DNA of 64,000 nt from Mucidula mucida (taxonomy: Eukaryota; Basidiomycota; Agaricomycetes; Agaricales; Physalacriaceae), in NCBI GenBank assembly GCA_015501055.1, contig JADNYV010000027.1:62001-126000 (forward strand). The letters run 5' to 3'. This document shows, in pieces, positions 12,420-24,100 of the stretch. The notes below the pieces were generated by a model. That model saw only the letters and a list, made by a program, of their open reading frames with translations, was not told the origin of the DNA and did no database searches. The stretch's first letter is position 1. Every line of letters starts with the position of its first letter. Position numbers and translations under genes: made by a program.

Positions 12420-13922
12420 CTATGCGCTTTTCGGTAGGTCACAAACAGTAAGCCAATGAGAACCCAGGCCTGCAATGAATCATGGTCAGAAGAGTTACAA
12501 GCCTGAACGCGTATATTCAGATCTCACCATGCAGGAACAGGCGTTCGCGACGACTGTCATAGGCGACGGTCGTGATGAACGATAATAGTTGGCCATCGTC
12601 TTGAAGCACCTAGAATGAATAAAATACTTCACTCGGAAACGGACTGCAGTATGGTTCACATTTTCCACGTTGTATTTCTGCCCGTTGAATGAATCGGGCC
12701 CAGTATTTACGCCCAATTTCCAAGAAACGTGAGGACAAGGATTTGACATGTTCCTCATCGTGTTTCCTGCTTCTGCCGCTTTGGGTATTCCTACGGACAG
12801 CGTCGTCAATAATGCGCTACAACATGCTTCGATCGAGGATATTACCAGCGGCCCAAACGAATCCGTCCTCGTCAATCGTCAAATTGTCGTTTAAAGTGTC
12901 TGGTAGTCAGTCATGAATCACCACCGTATACATGGAAGTACTAAGGCCTCATACCTGTTGGTATAACGTCTACAATGCTGAGTGTGTTGTCGGCTTGGCG
13001 CTCCATGACTTTAACGCCGCCCGCCAATGCACACCCAACATAGATAGTACCATTCGGAGCTTGTGTTATTCCATTGGGATTAAGAAGGTTGCCAATGGCG
13101 ATCTTGCAACCCTCATCGACGTGACAATAGCCAACACTGGACGTGGGGCGAATCATCTGTCCAATGTCGGCCAACTAGAAAAAGTCATCATCCATCCGCA
13201 CATGAACAAAAAATCAACATACGAGCGTTCCGGCCTTCAGAGTCGCCTTGCCGTCATTTGTAAAATAGAAGGACTTGCCATCAGACGCCCCCACCAGGTC
13301 ATTCGGTGTTTGGACGACGGGTCCTTCGATCGTGTGAAGATGAGTCGCGATGGTGCTGCCGACGACGGTTTTGAAGATCTCTACACAAGAGTCGTATCCA
13401 ACGACACCGACATCCTGATCTATGGGCACTCTATGATGAATGAGATAGATGAAGGCTTCGTTCTCGTTGAATTTCGAAGGGACAACATCCATGCCATGGA
13501 AGGCGATCGTGCGGGAGGTGTCAAAGTGCGGTAAGGTGATATGTTTGACGGAGTATTTGTTCTCGGGGTCGTATAAGGCGAGGTAGTTGGCGCCTTCTAC
13601 GGGTATTGTAAAGTCCTTCGAAGGATTCATCCAGCGAGACCTCTGATCTATGGTAGCGCACGCCATGTATAGGAGACCTGTGCCTTGGTGCACTACAACC
13701 TCTGTAATGACGCGAAAGATAAGCTTTAACACGACAAGACAAGTATATGAACTGACTTTCGCATCCTGTAACCTCTGGTAACGTGAGACAGTGCTCTGGA
13801 CGGTTCTCTGTCTCGACAACACGAAAGAATCCTAGAGTCTCGACTATAGGCGCAATCTGAAATTGGAAGAAGATCGCTAGTAATGCGACGGAGAGGATAG
13901 ATGGAACGAGTATGTCGGGCAT
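12420..13922 (-). CDS. Paraoxonase/arylesterase-like lactonase, membrane-anchored
   Basis: Member of the six-bladed propeller SMP-30/paraoxonase group of calcium-dependent esterases and lactonases; the true substrate is unknown. It starts MPDILVPSILSVALLAIFF, an uncleaved-looking hydrophobic anchor, followed by VVHQGTGLLYMAC, FHGMDVVPSKFNENEAFIYL, a PNDLVGASDGKSFYFTND block like the paraoxonase calcium-site region, NPNGITQAPNGTIYVG, and VDNLTIDEDGFVWAAG-type residues. The last exons give NTGPDSFNGQKYNVE, DDGQLLSFITTVAYDSRRE and GLGSHWLTVCDL before the TAG at 12420-12422. One single-base shift is needed near 12800-12830, between FVWAAG and the NTGPDSF block; elsewhere exons join. I infer a secretory-pathway or membrane protein from the anchor. 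Confidence 0.75.
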
Positions 13923-15515
13923 GTTGATGGTGATAGACAAGATCGACTGTCTGAAGGAGAGCCCGGTAATGGACGAGATGACTTGCAGCGGTTGAGTATC
14001 ACGAGGGCCATTCATACCCAATGACACACTTCTGTTTGATGTCTCTACGCGATGCGTGAGAACACACCAAACCAGGGAAAGCAGGCGCGCTTTACCGTGT
14101 GTGCCCGGCGTCATAGGACGATGACTGAGAGAATATGACTTGAAACCGATGAACGCCTTGTCCGCTGCTAGTGGGATAGCCCGCGTTTCTCTTACGATCC
14201 AAGAGACCTGTAGAGACTTCGCTTAGAGGACGTGACGACTATTAAGAACTCTGAAATAGCGGATAGAGGGCGGACGGGCGTGGAGGACGGAAGCGAACGT
14301 ACTGACAAGGCACTGAACAGTAGCGGCGTTGCCTAGACCCGTAGTACGTGGCACCAAGCAAGTTCGAACTCCTGTGCTGAGATCAGAATTTGAGTCGGGA
14401 GCGTAGTATGCAAAAGGCAGGCCTGGTGGTGTTTAAAGAGTGTTGACAATGACAAGCTCTACAATAAGATACGGAGTGAGAAGAAGCTTCGATTTTAATC
14501 GTAGATCTCAACGCACACTCGAATTGGAACTCCATAAATATTCTGCGCGTCCCACCCAGCTCCTACGGTGCTCTATCACTTCATACAATCAGCATCAGGG
14601 ATCTTCGTTACGACGCGTTACCGACGAAGGTGAGATGGGGGCGGAACTGAGAAAACTGGCGGAGAACCACCTTCGTTAAAAAGGTAATTCGACTCGGCCA
14701 CGTAGTCAGATTTCCGCCTGGGTCGGGATCAAAACCTTAGCACGTAGTGGGAAGGGGGTGAATCGCTGTATTCCAATAAAGCCTCTTGGATTCTAAATCG
14801 ACTTCAAAAGTTGTACGAACTGCCGGCTCTGCTCGACCCAAACAGAAGAGGAAAGCGCGAATAAAAAATTCAGAGCACTAAGACATCCAAGTCGCTTTAG
14901 GCACTGCTTTGGCACAAACCGACCGTGGATACTGGGCCAGCTGCAATTTGACTTGAGTGCACTGAAGAAGCAGGAGAAATTTTTGATGAAGCCTTATGTA
15001 GGCACCACGTGGATGCCGGTCGTTGCCGGGACCAGCTCAGGAGATGGCCGCCACATTCCACCCACCAAAGAATCTGGACCGCTCCTTATCTGGTGTCCCG
15101 GTCGTCTTCTTCGATCTCAACAACACGGTTGCTTGGTTTCACAGCATGCGCCGCGGCCGTGGTTTTCTTTACGCTACCGCCTAAGGCGCGAGTTACTGTG
15201 AGCTGCATTTCGCTTTGTACTGCCGGCATTAAACTTGCATAGTGGGCGAATCATGCTGGACATCTTTTGACACTTATATTAGATCCAGGTTGCATCCAAG
15301 TAGTCTCGTCAGTGGCGGTACTTCGAAAGCCTCAGGAATGGAGGACTAAGACATCCATCGATACGCTTCTATCAGGGAAGTTATCATGCAATATCGCTAT
15401 GGTCTCGATTCGCAAGACCGTGCACTAGCCCAGACAGGCGGATGGATTTTCTCCAGTCACTCCGCGGTCCTAGAGAGCAAATTTCTGTATTGTATCTTCT
15501 GCCTATGTTGTTTAC
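13923..15515. other. Intergenic region, 1.6 kb
   Basis: No convincing gene. Open frames such as those at 14440-14680 and 14950-15200 show no domain, no splice partners and no biased composition. It should contain the lactonase promoter and the amidase 3' end. Confidence 0.45.
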
Positions 15516-17726
15516 TCATTTTTTCGACGTTTTCAACGCTGCGTCAATTAATTCAGTCATCCTAAGAGCGCGAACGTCAGGCATGCCTCTAGGTGCAATC
15601 AATCCTGAGAACGTACCGAATAACCGCTTCCTCCTCGTTCTTCCTGCCAATGCACTGGAGGGAGATAGGAGCGTCCCGATACATCTCCGGCTCGTCTGCG
15701 GAACAGAGTCAGCAGTATAGATGGACACAGAATTAGCTACGCTTACATAGCTCATAAATCATCTTATCAGCCGATGAACGGAATTCATGCGCTGGCAGCT
15801 TCACGTCAATAGCGGGATCGCACGCCGTGACCGGGAAAACACTGGTAGTGTAATCACAAAGATTGGACAGTGTCGTATAATGAATATACCTCCATGGCGT
15901 GTTAGGTCTACCGGTTTGTTCACGAAGAATGCAAAGACCGGAAAGGAACTTACTGGCTCTTCCCATGAGGCTGCGGCGCGTTCGCACTGATAGGGCATAT
16001 AATAGCGTCCACTGGACGCCCTGTCCCGGTAGAGGAAGCGGTAGCAGTCCAGTGGTCGAGATGCTTCTTGATCCAAATTGTTTTGGCACGACATACTTGC
16101 CAGTACTCGTAGGTGCTAAGGTGTTTGGCGTCTTTATCGAGAACCCATCCCATTCGGGGTTCTCCAGAAAGCGCACAAGCCAAATCAATATCATGCTGTC
16201 AGCGAGAGTCAGAACTCTGACGAACGAGGGCTAGACATAACGTACGCCCCCGTCAGCGTTGTATATATCGCTGACGATTTGCCAACCCCCGGCACTGTCA
16301 TATGGAACCCAGTCAATAACTAGACAGGTGCTAGGTCAGGTTGTGATCGAGCAACAGGCATTCGTAGTGGATACCTGTATGTCCAGCTGCTTCCAGAGCC
16401 GCTTTAGTTTGTTCAAGCGCGCGCTTATACGGAGGCATCGGCTTGCAAACACCATCGTCCCACATAATGGCGAAACACAATTTGCCGTGCTCGCCACCAT
16501 GGTCGGCTAATTTGTACGAGTCTTCATTCCATGGAAGACGTAAGGCGAGTGGGTCGTAAAGCCAAGGTTTCGCATCAGCCATGGCCTTGATGAAAATCTT
16601 GAGACCGTTTATCGAGCTACTCAGAGGTCCGAGTACACTGGGAATCCCCTCTTGACCTAATCGATGTTAGTGTACAAACTTAGGGCACGTAAGGAAGCCT
16701 CACCTTCCATCGAGTTGGTTGACCCACAGTAAGGCACGCGATTGTACGATGGTCGCAAGGCATAAAGACCTTGGAATGCGGCGGGTATACGAATAGAACC
16801 ACCCAAGTCAGATCCGACTCCAAGAGGGCTACCTTTCATGCCAATCAATGCACCTTCTCCACCTGAAGATCCACCACAAGTGAGGTTTCGCTACGCCATT
16901 ATTAGGCTTACAATACCGAAGCAGTCGATGTTTACTCACGTTGAATGGATTAGACGTTGTTCCGAAGACGTTGTTTACTGCTTCTCCGAACATCAAAGCC
17001 TGAGGAACGTTGGTTCGGACGTATATGATAGCCTGAAATATTGTCACATTAACATCCGGAGGATAAAAAAGCACTGCGTACTCCTTGGTCAAGTAGGAGT
17101 TGAGCGCAGACCGAGTTCTCCTTCGAGACGCGCCCTATCCAGCCGACATAACCCATAGTCAACTCAATGCCCTTGACATCAATCTGGTCTTTGAGACTGA
17201 TAGGTACTGAAGATCATCAAAAGGTACCCGAGACGATAACCAGATCAGAGCTTACAACCGCTAAGAAACGATTAGTACCTGGCTTATGGATGGAATGAGT
17301 AGAGCAACTCACTGAAGAGGTCCTACTGTCTTGCCAGTAGTCTTCAGATACTCATCAAGCTCCTTCGCACGCGTCAAAGCTTGATCGATGAATATCTCCG
17401 TAAGACAGTTGACCTGATCGTAGCTGTGAGCTGGTGTGTGAGCAAGGAACTCGCGTACTCGCCAGTTGATGCGCGGCCAAAGCGCGCTTGCAATACGCGC
17501 TTGTGACCTCGGTAGCTGCCCACGCGCCGGTACTCAGCTTTTCGAGAAGGATACCGACGTCGGCAGTGTTAGTAATCTCCAGATCCCGCGCCGACAGCAC
17601 ACTATCCAGAGGGTAGTTGGTGACATTGAGGACTTCTGGTCCTGGAATTGTTGGGAGCTTGACGTCGTCCGGGATGAGGGCGGCGAGCTTCGCTCTCTTC
17701 TGTGCTGCTGCTTCTTGCCAGGTCAT
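15516..17726 (-). CDS. Amidase-signature enzyme, acetamidase type
   Basis: Hydrolyses carboxamides such as acetamide to acid and ammonia; fungal AmdS relatives let cells use amides as nitrogen. The protein opens [19 protein letters not shown]. It then has [19 protein letters not shown], the substrate-loop LKDQIDVKG region, the amidase signature [19 protein letters not shown], and [19 protein letters not shown] with the cis-Ser and Ser of the Ser-Ser-Lys triad. The C-terminal half has [52 protein letters not shown] and [12 protein letters not shown]. The final exons read [20 protein letters not shown] and [14 protein letters not shown]. All introns join in frame without correction, so it looks intact. 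It is transcribed divergently from the urea permease, which fits nitrogen scavenging. Confidence 0.9.
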
Positions 17727-18425
17727 TACGATAACACGAATGTGGGAGAAACGATGGGAGTTGGCTGGTTGCGCGACTTGTAGATAAGAAGACTCGAAGG
17801 GAATTACAGATCTTAGAATGAACCGGAGACTGAGCGCGCGCTCCGGACAATTTCACAACACATGATAGGAGATAGGAATTATCGGTGTGTGGGAGTTTGT
17901 GTGTGCAGACGAAACCCAGGAAAGTAGTCTTGTGCCTGCCGGGCTTTGTCAAGGGGTGGCGATAGTGGCGGTACAAGAGACGGCCGGGCAACGGATGGGG
18001 CCAATCGTTCGGAAGACTGCCGGCAGTTTAGCAAGCCTTTTGTACAAGCGAGCCGGATCATCAGAGAAAAAATAGTGTCAAGGTCGTTGTGTCATGCATG
18101 TCAAAAGCAACTGAAGACTTGCGCATTCAGCTTCAGCGACGATAAGAGACAAGCCAATCTCCAGTGCCTCAACTGCCATTTCTAATCGTGTCACGTGGAT
18201 CGCACAAAACTTAAAATGTTCTCGGAGTCTGTCCGCTGCCATCATCCCGTCTTTTTAAGCCCTATCTGTGATTCGCTCCTGGGCTCGTCTCTTATCGTAC
18301 GCGTACGTATCCGCCGATAGCGTCAATGATAATGCAACTTTGAATTTGTCTTGCCCTATCGTCTCTTATACAGAATGTTGGAGTAACCAAGCTTTTGGTC
18401 GGGGTCAAGACTTCTTTCCATCACC
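17727..18425. promoter_or_regulatory. GATA-rich divergent promoter, amidase / DUR3
   Basis: The 699 bp between the two start codons contain about nine HGATAR sequences on either strand by eye: near 17782, 17863, 17870, 17960, 18140, 18262, 18292, 18315 and 18356. About two would be expected by chance at even base composition. HGATAR is the binding site of AreA/Nit2-type GATA factors, which activate nitrogen-scavenging genes when ammonium is scarce. Joint nitrogen control is an inference from the sites and from what both genes do. Confidence 0.55.
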
Positions 18426-21400
18426 ATGGCTGAAGTAGGCGAGAAAGAGTTCACCAAACTACTTGGGTAACGCTCTTGAGCTCGCCAATGCATCCAATAT
18501 TGACAGACATCGTACAGACAGAGCTATGGATACGGAATTGTCGTTGGAATCGGGTACGTGTTTTGCGCTCTATAGACGCGACTGGCCGTAGCTAACCCTC
18601 GCAATCGTTAGTTTTGCTTTTGCCATTCTCATGGGTGTGCATTTCACTTTATGCCATCTTCAGCGTTCAAACTGACGCTCGTTCAGTCGGATTGACTTGG
18701 GTACAAGCCAAGTTCACCCAAATGAATCCGAACGCGGCTTCCGAGTTTGCGGTACGCGATGTTTGCATCAAGCGCATTCGTATCAGTTCCTGACCCGACT
18801 TGTTTTGCTAGACCGCCAGTCGTTCTATCAAGGCCGGACTTATTTGTTGTGGAATCACGAGCGGTACTTTTTCCTACTAATCGACGCTATGTTTTCTCAC
18901 AGAATCCATTCTTAGCGTGGACTTGGAGTGCCACACTCCTACAGAGTTCGACCGCAAGTATGGCTACCTCTATTCTCCTTTCTCCATTCACTTCAACGGA
19001 CATGGACAGCATATCAGTCTGGAGTTAGCGCATCATGGTGGTACGGCGTCGGGTGAGTCGTTACTTCACCATTGCACGGCATGTGCCTAATCGGAATCTT
19101 CACAGCGGAACGATTCAAATCGCCTTCTTTGCGTATGGACTCCCAAAGTATTGAGTACCTTCGCGCCTGATCTCTGCTCTCTCCTAGAATGATCGCGGCT
19201 AAAGTCAAGATGAACGCCAATGGCGCCACGACTTTTCTTCAAATCGTCAAGACGCGCTTTGGAGTGCCTTGTCATTTGCTGTTCACTTTCGTATGTGCAT
19301 GTCTTGTTTGCAAACCACTCGCTGACAAGTCATAGTACGCATTCGTCTGCGTTCACGTCGTCTGTGGATCTCTCGTTCTGGGTGCTTCGGCCAGTAAGCG
19401 CTTTGTGCTAGTTGGCCTTCTCAATCTCCTAATGTCAACGTACCATCAGCTGTAAATGCCCTGACGGGAATGTCTGTCAATGCTTGCAACTTCCTTTTGC
19501 CGATTGGGATTGCTGTATAGTGTGTCTGCCCTTCAATTCCTTTCTTCCGGAGCTAAATTCCCCTAGCGTCATAGCTGGAGGTCTCCGAGCTAGTACGTGC
19601 AGTCTTCTTTTCTTGCAGTGCCATGCTCATGTCTATTTTAGCGTTCATCTGTGATTGTAAGTCACGCGGTAGCTCTGATTACTGGAGTAGTCGTTGATCT
19701 TCCTTTCCAGTCATTCACACCGTCATCTTGTTGTGAGTTTCTGAAGAATCTGCCAATCCCCTCTTGAGCTCACACCGTGCGTTCAGCGTCATCATCTACA
19801 TCTTCGTCTTCACGGCCTATGGTACTTCGGACGTTCTCGGATCGCCTGGTACATCTCACCACAAACCCAACTGTTCGTTGACTGACGAAGACTAGGGAAA
19901 ATGTGGGATCTACTCCAACAGGCTGCAATCACGCATCCAGTATCCGGAACACTGGGGGAAGCTACGTGACGATGAGGTCTAATGCCGGCGTGGTTTTCGC
20001 TGGCTGCACTATCGCCGCCGGTTTTTCCGGTTAGTATTCTGCCACCATCGTGTTGCTGTTTTCAATTAAGTTGTTCGCGTAATAGGCGTTTTCTGTGATC
20101 AAGGCGAGTTTTCTGAGGAGGCAACGTCCTCTCTTTATTCATGATTCTTCGTTAGGTTACTGGCAAAGAGCGATCGCTTCAAGACCGGAAAGCACCACCA
20201 AGGCCTATATGCTCGGAGCTCTTTCATGGTTGTAAGGATTCCTCTTTACCTGCTTCATGGTGTACTGTCTGATTCTCTTGGGTAGCGCTATTCCCTGGGG
20301 ATTCGGAACAGTCATGGGTCTCGGTGCGCGAGCATTGAGTACGAACCCGGAGTTCCCTACATACCCGTATGCTCTGTCGGCTGCTCAACAGAGTGCTGGT
20401 CTGGTCGCTCCAGCTGCTGCCGTCACCATGCTAGGAAAAGGCGGCGCTGTGGCTATTCTTTGGTTACTTTCATGGCTGCAACCTCGGCTGCTTCTGGTGG
20501 GCGATTCAGTATTCTACTCAAGGAGTATGTCTGACCATTCGTGCTAGCCGAGCTTATCGCAGTCGCGTCTATCATAGTGTATGTTTATCTAACTGCATAT
20601 TCGTTCGCAACTCTGAAGTCTATAGTTACGATATACTTGGGACGTACTGGAAGCCACTCAGCGGAAAGCAGGTTATATTCTACTCGCACATTATTATCGG
20701 TGGGTTGAGACTTTCACATGTTGCGCGTAGTGCGAATCTTATCATCGTTACAGGACTGTGGGCGATCTGGATGGGCGTTTGGGTGTGGCGAGTTCGCTTG
20801 TTCGTCCGGATTTTGGCTGACATGATGATCACCATAGGCAACCATTCTTCATCAAGTTGGCATCGGTGTGTATTCCTCCAGTCCGAGTCGAAACACTCTG
20901 ACGTTTTGTGTACTAGATCTCGGCTGGGTATGTGCGCCTTTGACATTGTTTCGTCTAACTCTGAAACGACGCCTACTGCAGCTCTTCTATGTTCAAGGAG
21001 TTGCCCTCACTCCGGCCGTCGTACCCATTGGCCTCACTGTGTGCTGGAATCGGCTTTCTAAGCATGCTGCCTTCTGGGGAACTTTGTTTGGCACCGTCTG
21101 TGGGATGCTAGGCTGGATGAGTAAGCCGCCTTCTCCTCAATGATTGCTTCAAGCTCAGACTCAAGCTCACAGTCGGCTGCTGGAAGATCTATGGGTCAAT
21201 CAACGTCACCAATCTGGGTCAGCCATGTTGTGATTTTCCATTCAACCTAAACTTACTGTGTCCTCGATGTAGCCTTACCGTATGCCGCGATCAGTGGTGC
21301 GGCGCCCGGTTTGGTTATGTCGACAATCGCCACTTTCTTCTCGCGTGGATATGTGAGTTGATGTCCGTCTCATAGAATGCGATTATTAACAGGATCCTGG

Positions 21401-21984
21401 TATTAGTCCCAGACAACTACGATTGGCAAGGCACCAGGGCGATCTCAAATGCTGGAGCCCCCGAATCCGAGACGAGTTCAATCGATGAGAAGGACCAGGA
21501 AAACGAGAAGGAAACGAGAAGGACACAGTCGAAGTTGTGACTGAGAATGCTGCACTCGATCGCGACGAACTCCAGCGCGTCTTCAAGCGGGCTACTTGGA
21601 TCTCACTCCTCTTGGCCTTCATCATCACCATAGTATGTCGTGCGTGAAAACCGGTGGCGCGCGAAGCTAACTTCCTGTATAGCTGATTCCCATGCCGATG
21701 TTTGGCGAGAGCTACGTCTTCAGTCGCAAGTTCTTCACCGGTGGGTTGCTGTGGTATGTTACATTCGTCGCTAGACTTCTTTCATCTGACAATGCTTTAG
21801 TCGATCATTTGGCTCTTGATGGCCGGATCGTTCTGCATGTGAGCTAACCTCCAGTTCTCATATGAAGCATCAATTGACCTTCTCTCGCAGTCTTCTCCCC
21901 ATCTGGGAATCCAGGACGGAAATCCATCTCATCATATCGGGACTGACTGGAAAGATGAGGAAGAAGAATAGCTCAAGTGTTTGA
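18426..21984 (+). CDS. DUR3: Urea active transporter, DUR3 type
   Basis: Sodium/solute-symporter-family permease that takes up urea (and often polyamines) at the plasma membrane with protons. Exons give SYGYGIVVGIGFAFAILM, SWWYG/GTIQIAFFAMIAAKVKM, TFLQIVKTRFG, VHVVCGSLVLGASA, VNALTGMSVNACNFLLPIG, YVIAGGLRATFICDFIHT, then FSGVFCDQGYWQRAIASRP, IPWGFGTVMGLGARAL, SAGELIAVASIIVYDILG and GTYWKPLSGKQVI, all following Dur3 order. I expect about 15 membrane segments. The protein ends LPIWESRTEIHLIISG plus a basic tail; stop at 21982-21984. More than 20 short introns are visible. One T appears to be missing in the run at 20458-20461, where AVAIL should continue LVTFMAATSAAS. Shares its promoter with the amidase. 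Confidence 0.9.
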
Positions 21985-22167
21985 TGATATGTATGATTTC
22001 ATGTCTTTGTATAGAGTAGAGATTGAACGGATCCTCGTTCGATTGTAGAGGTCGATTCGAATTAGAGATAGGCGATTGCGTCCCAAGAATTCCGGTCATC
22101 TCGTTCGTTACAGTACGATAGACTACTGTCACTACAATCCCCCGAGCATATGGATAATGTCTGCGCA

Positions 22168-22232
22168 CTAAACGAATCGAGGAAGAGTAATCAGGCGAGC
22201 AACAGTCACAGTGTTTCTGCATCTGACAGCAC
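22168..22232 (-). other. Displaced 3' end of the BTB gene
   Basis: If the LTR element and one target duplicate are ignored, the last BTB exon continues in frame from codon GTC at 22230 through about 20 codons to a TAG at 22168-22170. This segment now lies beyond the element. The inference rests only on the open frame. Confidence 0.4.
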
Positions 22233-22341
22233 TGTAGGTATGCGGACTCGGCTAGCCGCGCAGACATGATGGTGGTCTTCAGACAAGGTGTACATTCGGA
22301 GCCTGTGTACCTATAACATCCGTGCTACGCGTGTACATACA
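22233..22341 (-). repeat. LTR copy, 109 bp (3' LTR in the inferred orientation)
   Basis: Identical base for base to 22868-22976; TG...CA ends. Adjacent to the GCAC target duplicate at 22229-22232. Confidence 0.8.
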
Positions 22342-22867
22342 TCCCATACAAACTAAAATATCAACCTCCGGGTTGATCTGCTGAATGCCTACACAACACA
22401 ATGGCAGAGTGCAATAGCAATCTATAATAGTGGTGGGTGCGAATGGAATCAATGTGATCGGCGGTGGCGGCGGAAACATATGTCGAGTGAGGAATGAGTG
22501 GCAGCCATTGGGCTCCCAGAACGTAGAGGTGGGCACTCAGCACGCTTATAACCTCCCTGGCCTGTTATGACCTAAACCGTCTCGGAATGTTGGGCTCCCA
22601 GCGCTCTCGAGCGGATACTTGGTCCGTTGACCATCCAACTCGGCCTGGCCTGTTACAATCCCCTCTATGACGACCAGAATGTTTGGAAACACTTCTCTCT
22701 TCATCCCAAATCCTGTGATGTACGGCTGATTGATGATGCGCAATGCGTGGAATATGGTGACAGTGATGGTGATTGATAACAGACGATGTGGGCTTGTCAA
22801 CGCAATCAATAGCAATCAGACTGGAATCTGGAGGCTGCTGGTGGTTCAGAATGCGGTGGTCACCAGA

Positions 22868-22976
22868 TGTAGGTATGCGGACTCGGCTAGCCGCGCAGAC
22901 ATGATGGTGGTCTTCAGACAAGGTGTACATTCGGAGCCTGTGTACCTATAACATCCGTGCTACGCGTGTACATACA
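22868..22976 (-). repeat. LTR copy, 109 bp (5' LTR in the inferred orientation)
   Basis: Identical to 22233-22341. It supplies the present stop codon of the BTB gene (TAG at 22946-22948 on the minus strand). Confidence 0.8.
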
Positions 22977-23783
22977 GCACCTTCTTTGAGCTTCACACAG
23001 AATGAATGAATAGAGAAGTTCAAGAGGCCCTTTTTTGCATCCACATTCAACGCCCCCCACAGAGATTCATTTTCCGGGTCCAGCCATTTCTCCCTGTAAA
23101 GCGACTTGACAAAATAACGTCAAGCAAATCGTCGCAACAAGAAGAGGAATGCTACGTACCCATCTAACATAGATTGCAGGACCGAGCACTTCCCAAGCAC
23201 GCGGTGCGCTAATATCGATAGTTTCCCTCGCAATGGAGTTGATAGTCTCCTCGCTCCAGCTGTGTACGATGGCGTACTTCAACATATGGCCTGGGTGTGT
23301 TGAGACATGCGAGAACCTATAGGCAGCAATATCGGTCGCCATAGAAGAACAAGAAAGAAAAGCTTCCCAACCGAAGACACGTATCACAATAAGCCATTAC
23401 CGAAGCTACTTGGTATTTGTGCGCGGCGTAGCCGAGCTCCTCTAGCATCTCAAAGTCGAGATCGCTGAGATCAGGAAGAGGTGGAGTTGGGTACATGAAC
23501 TTAAAGAGGATTTCCAGTATCTTTGCAGGTTCTTGGAAGCTGGCAATGTTTGGATCGCCGCCTTCGGGAAGAGGAAGAGTAGTGGTGTGGGTGATGATGT
23601 TGTTGCGATGCAGCTTGAACATGACCATATCCGACGACTGCACGCAGACATCGGCGTCGGCGGCGTCAACTGTGAACATGTCAATCTGACCCCGGCAGGC
23701 CACTGCGCGCAAGGCATATATGTATACTCACAGTCAGGATGATTTACTTTGTCCTGGGTCTTCGAAAGGTCGTCGTTGCTCAT
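22946..23783 (-). CDS. BTB/POZ-domain protein with LTR-derived C-terminus
   Basis: One of the expanded agaricomycete BTB/POZ proteins; such domains mediate dimerisation and cullin-3 adaptor contacts, but this family's targets are unknown. It starts MSNDDLSKTQDKVNHPD; after an intron comes DADVCVQSSDMVMFKLHRNN, the classic BTB opening, then EGGDPNIASFQEPAKILEIL and LPDLSDLDFEMLEELGYAAH. Later exons give WEVLGPAIYVRW and SLYREKWLDPENESLWGALN. The last exon runs in frame into the LTR element, where translation reads AVCTRVARML and stops at 22946. The original end probably lay beyond the element. Function of the altered protein is uncertain because the tail follows the conserved region. Confidence 0.7.
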
Positions 23784-24100
23784 TATCACAAAGTCTGTAG
23801 AGCGGAGGGAGCAGGAGCGAGAGAGCATTTAAGCGCCCCGTTAATAAGCGTGAACATTTAGAAGACAAAGAAGCTTCTGATCTCGTGCTCATGAACAGCC
23901 GTGGGCACTGGCAGGTTGAACGCCTACCAGACACCGAGTTTGATCCAACACTTCTGGAACGCTTGCGAGTGAAATACATGTAGTGGATAGTGTGGTTCGT
24001 CCTGAAAGTGCTCTTGAAACTTGAAAGTACGAGTTGAGTTGGCGTCACTTGGGCGTCACGTTACTAGGTCACGCTTCAGGTTAGGGTATTCACAACTATC
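23784..24100. promoter_or_regulatory. Divergent promoter BTB / Rap1-like
   Basis: 317 bp between two divergent start codons; no distinctive element seen. Confidence 0.4.

Larger units (their letters stand above)
22233..22976 (-). mobile_element. Small LTR element (TRIM-like), 744 bp
   Basis: Two identical 109-bp direct repeats (22233-22341 and 22868-22976) enclose 526 bp. Each repeat starts TG and ends CA. The flanks carry a 4-bp target duplication GCAC (22229-22232 and 22977-22980; AGCAC if the A is shared). On the minus strand the sequence TGGTGACC lies two bases inside the LTR edge (22858-22865), where a tRNA primer site is expected, so I orient it minus. The interior has no gag or pol similarity. 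This matches terminal-repeat retrotransposons in miniature, mobilised by enzymes from another element. Identical LTRs imply a recent insertion. A polypurine tract is not convincing. Confidence 0.72.

Noticed and set aside
14440..15242. Small open frames in the 1.6-kb gap before the amidase
   Set aside because: No motif, no intron structure and mutual overlap; not supported as genes.
22279..22815. Minus-strand frames inside the TRIM-like element
   Set aside because: Short, mutually overlapping and without gag or pol motifs; elements of this class are non-coding.
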